This document shows positions 5,821-7,613 of a DNA stretch of 7,613 nt, piece after piece. Below the pieces are notes generated by a model, which was given only the letters and a program-made list of their open reading frames with translations, was not told the DNA's origin and ran no database searches. Both the position numbers and the translations under genes were made by a program. Source of the stretch: Gammaproteobacteria bacterium (lineage in GTDB: Bacteria > Pseudomonadota > Gammaproteobacteria > QOAV01); NCBI GenBank assembly GCA_003972845.1, contig QOAV01000125.1:1-7613 (forward strand), given 5' to 3'. Numbering within the stretch: position 1 is the stretch's first letter; each line of letters starts with the position of its first letter.

Positions 5821-5831
5821 TTAACAGTTAA
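5821..5831. repeat. Short palindrome directly before the sucrose-phosphate synthase start
   Basis: TTAAC-A-GTTAA (5821-5831) is a perfect 5-1-5 inverted repeat that ends 7 bases before the ATG, where a Shine-Dalgarno would normally be. It could be an operator or simply chance in AT-rich DNA. Confidence 0.3.
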
Positions 5832-5838
5832 TCCTCGA

Positions 5839-7613
5839 ATGAAAAACGCGGCAAATAAACGTTATCTCTTGTTGATCAGTGTTCACGGCTTGATCCGGGG
5901 GCACCATCTGGAACTTGGCCGTGACGCCGATACTGGCGGGCAGACAAAATATGTCGTCGATCTGACCAGGGCTCTCGCCAAGTGTGATGATGTCGAGCGC
6001 GTGGATTTGGTTACGCGGCGAGTGATCGATCCGGGGCTGAGTAGCGACTACGCGCCGACAGTCGAGCCATTGTCCGACAAGGCGCGAATTGTGCGCATTG
6101 ATGCCGGACCTGAGGAATACATCCCAAAGGAACAGCTATGGGATCATCTCGACAGCTTTACGGACAACCTGATGGCGTGGCTCAACGATCAATCCCGTAT
6201 GCCCGATATCGTTCATAGTCACTATGCAGATGCCGGCTACGTGGGGGTCAGGCTCGCCAACTTGCTGGGCGTGCCACTGATACACACCGGTCATTCACTT
6301 GGACGTGACAAGCGCCATCAACTACTGGCCAAGGGACTCTCCAGTGAGGAGATCGAAACTACCTACAATATTGAAAGAAGGATTGAAGCTGAAGAGGATG
6401 TGCTAGCTAATGCTGATTTGGTGATTACGAGTACCAGAAACGAAATTGACGAGCAGTATGGGTTGTATAATTATTATGATCCGAATTGCATGGAAGTCAT
6501 TCCACCCGGCACTAATCTCAAGCAGTTCCATCCTCCCGAAGACGGGGAGAAGATCGTTTTTCTGCGTCAACTGGATGGTTTTCTCAGGGAGCCTGGAAAA
6601 CCGCTTATACTTGCTTTGTCACGTCCGGATGAGCGTAAAAACATACTGACACTTCTGGAAGCTTTTGGCGAATCCCACGAGCTGCAACAACTATCCAATG
6701 TACTGATCGTCGCGGGGAGCCGTGATGAAATCCGTGATATGGATGCGGGCGCTCAGACAGTCTTGACCAATATTCTGTTGTCGATCGATAGCTATGACCT
6801 ATATGGCAAAGTAGCTTTGCCCAAGCGTCATCAGCCTGATGAAGTGCCGGAGATCTATCGCCTGGCTGCAGCGAGTGGTGGTGTATTTATCAATCCGGCA
6901 CTGACTGAACCGTTTGGGCTGACTATCCTGGAGGCCGCCGCAAGCGGCCTGCCTGTGGTGGCAACTGAAAATGGCGGGCCGGTAGATATTATCGCCAATT
7001 GCCGCAACGGTGAACTGGTGGATCCGCTCGATAAGAGGGCTATTACGGAGGCATTACTGAAGCTACTTACAAGGCCCAATGCCTGGTTGCGTGCTTCGAA
7101 AAACGGTATTGAAGGGGTGGCGCGGCACTACACCTGGCATGCTCATGCTGAAAAATACATGGCCAGGGTGAAAGTGCTACACCGGAAATCCCGGCCAGTT
7201 ATCAGCGGGCTATCGGCACCACGCGCTGTGCGCTATCGCGACCGCGCCATTTTTAGCGACCTGGATCAGAACTTGTTAGGTGATCAATCAGCGTTAGCGC
7301 AGTTCTCTGAGGTGATGAGACAAAACCGTAAGTGCGTGACGTTCGGTATCGCCACTGGCCGACGGCTGGATTCCGCATTGGCAGTTATAAAGAAACGGCA
7401 TGTTCCTGTCCCGGACATTCTGATCAGTAGTCTGGGAACTCGCATTCATTATGGCCGCTCGCTGACTGAAGATGCCTATTGGGCCGATCATATCGACCAT
7501 GACTGGAATGCGGATCGTGTACGACGAGCGCTTGCTGAACTGCCTGGCCTCAAACTACAGCCAAAAACAGAGCAAAGCCGCTTTAAGGTTTCCTGGTACT
7601 ACGACCCAGAGAA
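5839..7613 (+). CDS. Sucrose-phosphate synthase with fused HAD phosphatase-like domain (3' end outside window)
   Basis: The enzyme joins a nucleotide-linked glucose to fructose 6-phosphate to make sucrose 6-phosphate, the first step of sucrose synthesis in the cytoplasm. The frame is open from the ATG at 5839 to the window edge: 591 residues, against roughly 700 for bacterial synthases with this domain layout. The GT-B glycosyltransferase part (about 8-445) shows SVHGLIRG (14-21), DTGGQTKYV (31-39), HSHYADAGYVG (126-136), HTGHSLGRDKRHQLL (149-163), the phosphate-binding SRPDERKN (Arg262, Lys267) and the E-x7-E motif (Glu357, Glu365) in TEPFGLTILEAAASG. A HAD sucrose-phosphatase-like domain starts near 468 with FSDLDQNLLGD (Asp474, Asp476) and GIATGR (Thr506). 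Usual HAD motif I ends in Thr or Val; here it is Asn478. The start is supported by an in-frame TGA at 5809, leaving only TTG 5812 as an alternative; no Shine-Dalgarno is visible. Parts of the gene, such as 6361-6480, are only about 37% GC. Sucrose is probably used as a compatible solute. Confidence 0.93.
   Translation, partial: MKNAANKRYLLLISVHGLIRGHHLELGRDADTGGQTKYVVDLTRALAKCDDVERVDLVTRRVIDPGLSSDYAPTVEPLSDKARIVRIDAGPEEYIPKEQLWDHLDSFTDNLMAWLNDQSRMPDIVHSHYADAGYVGVRLANLLGVPLIHTGHSLGRDKRHQLLAKGLSSEEIETTYNIERRIEAEEDVLANADLVITSTRNEIDEQYGLYNYYDPNCMEVIPPGTNLKQFHPPEDGEKIVFLRQLDGFLREPGKPLILALSRPDERKNILTLLEAFGESHELQQLSNVLIVAGSRDEIRDMDAGAQTVLTNILLSIDSYDLYGKVALPKRHQPDEVPEIYRLAAASGGVFINPALTEPFGLTILEAAASGLPVVATENGGPVDIIANCRNGELVDPLDKRAITEALLKLLTRPNAWLRASKNGIEGVARHYTWHAHAEKYMARVKVLHRKSRPVISGLSAPRAVRYRDRAIFSDLDQNLLGDQSALAQFSEVMRQNRKCVTFGIATGRRLDSALAVIKKRHVPVPDILISSLGTRIHYGRSLTEDAYWADHIDHDWNADRVRRALAELPGLKLQPKTEQSRFKVSWYYDPE

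Larger units (their letters stand above)
5576..5838. other. Gene-free region between tRNA-Cys and the sucrose-phosphate synthase gene
   Basis: These 263 bases hold no open frame with protein-like composition. Apart from the probable terminator at 5615-5638 they contain a hairpin-forming repeat CCTGC/GCAGG (5686-5710) and an AT-rich part from about 5738 to 5835. That part has two -10-like hexamers, TATAGT (5750-5755) and TATAAC (5803-5808), neither with a convincing -35 at 16 to 18 bases. The synthase promoter probably lies here and may need an activator or another sigma factor. Confidence 0.5.

Overview
The window looks like chromosomal DNA from a gammaproteobacterium, moderate to high in GC. 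The best evidence is the order uvrC - pgsA - tRNA-Gly(GCC) - tRNA-Cys(GCA). This matches the Escherichia coli block uvrC-pgsA-glyW-cysT(-leuZ), and the UvrC and PgsA proteins read as gamma/beta-proteobacterial types. A sucrose-phosphate synthase gene at the right end suggests that the cell makes sucrose as a compatible solute, which fits a salt- or desiccation-tolerant lifestyle. Genus and species cannot be told from the sequence alone.

Layout. Minus strand, bases 1-2811, read from right to left: efp (elongation factor P), two tandem family 2 glycosyltransferases only 3 bases apart, and the N-terminal 67 codons of a Wzt-type polysaccharide-export ABC ATPase that leaves the window at base 1. 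The last three look like the edge of a surface-polysaccharide (O-antigen or capsule-like) cluster that efp leads into. Plus strand: uvrC (2890-4695) and pgsA (4705-5277) form a tight operon, divergent from efp across a 78-base spacer with what look like overlapping promoters. Then come a consensus sigma-70 promoter, tRNA-Gly, a perfect 14-bp intrinsic terminator, tRNA-Cys and a second, weaker terminator. After a gene-free stretch (5576-5838), a sucrose-phosphate synthase with a fused HAD phosphatase-like domain starts at 5839 and is still open at the right edge (591 codons visible).

Function by block. The left block is envelope glycan assembly and export, with a translation factor upstream. 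The middle block is housekeeping: nucleotide excision repair, acidic phospholipid synthesis and two tRNAs. The right block is osmolyte synthesis; it has local stretches of clearly lower GC and follows a tRNA cluster that lacks the leuZ-like third gene, so it may be a lineage-specific insertion. I see no insertion sequence, CRISPR array, phage gene or obviously new multi-gene system. The most interesting items are the alphaproteobacterial-looking EF-P beside gammaproteobacterial-looking genes, a possible ATT start for uvrC, the altered HAD motif in the sucrose-phosphate synthase, the terminator that separates the two tRNAs, and the odd promoter region of tRNA-Cys.
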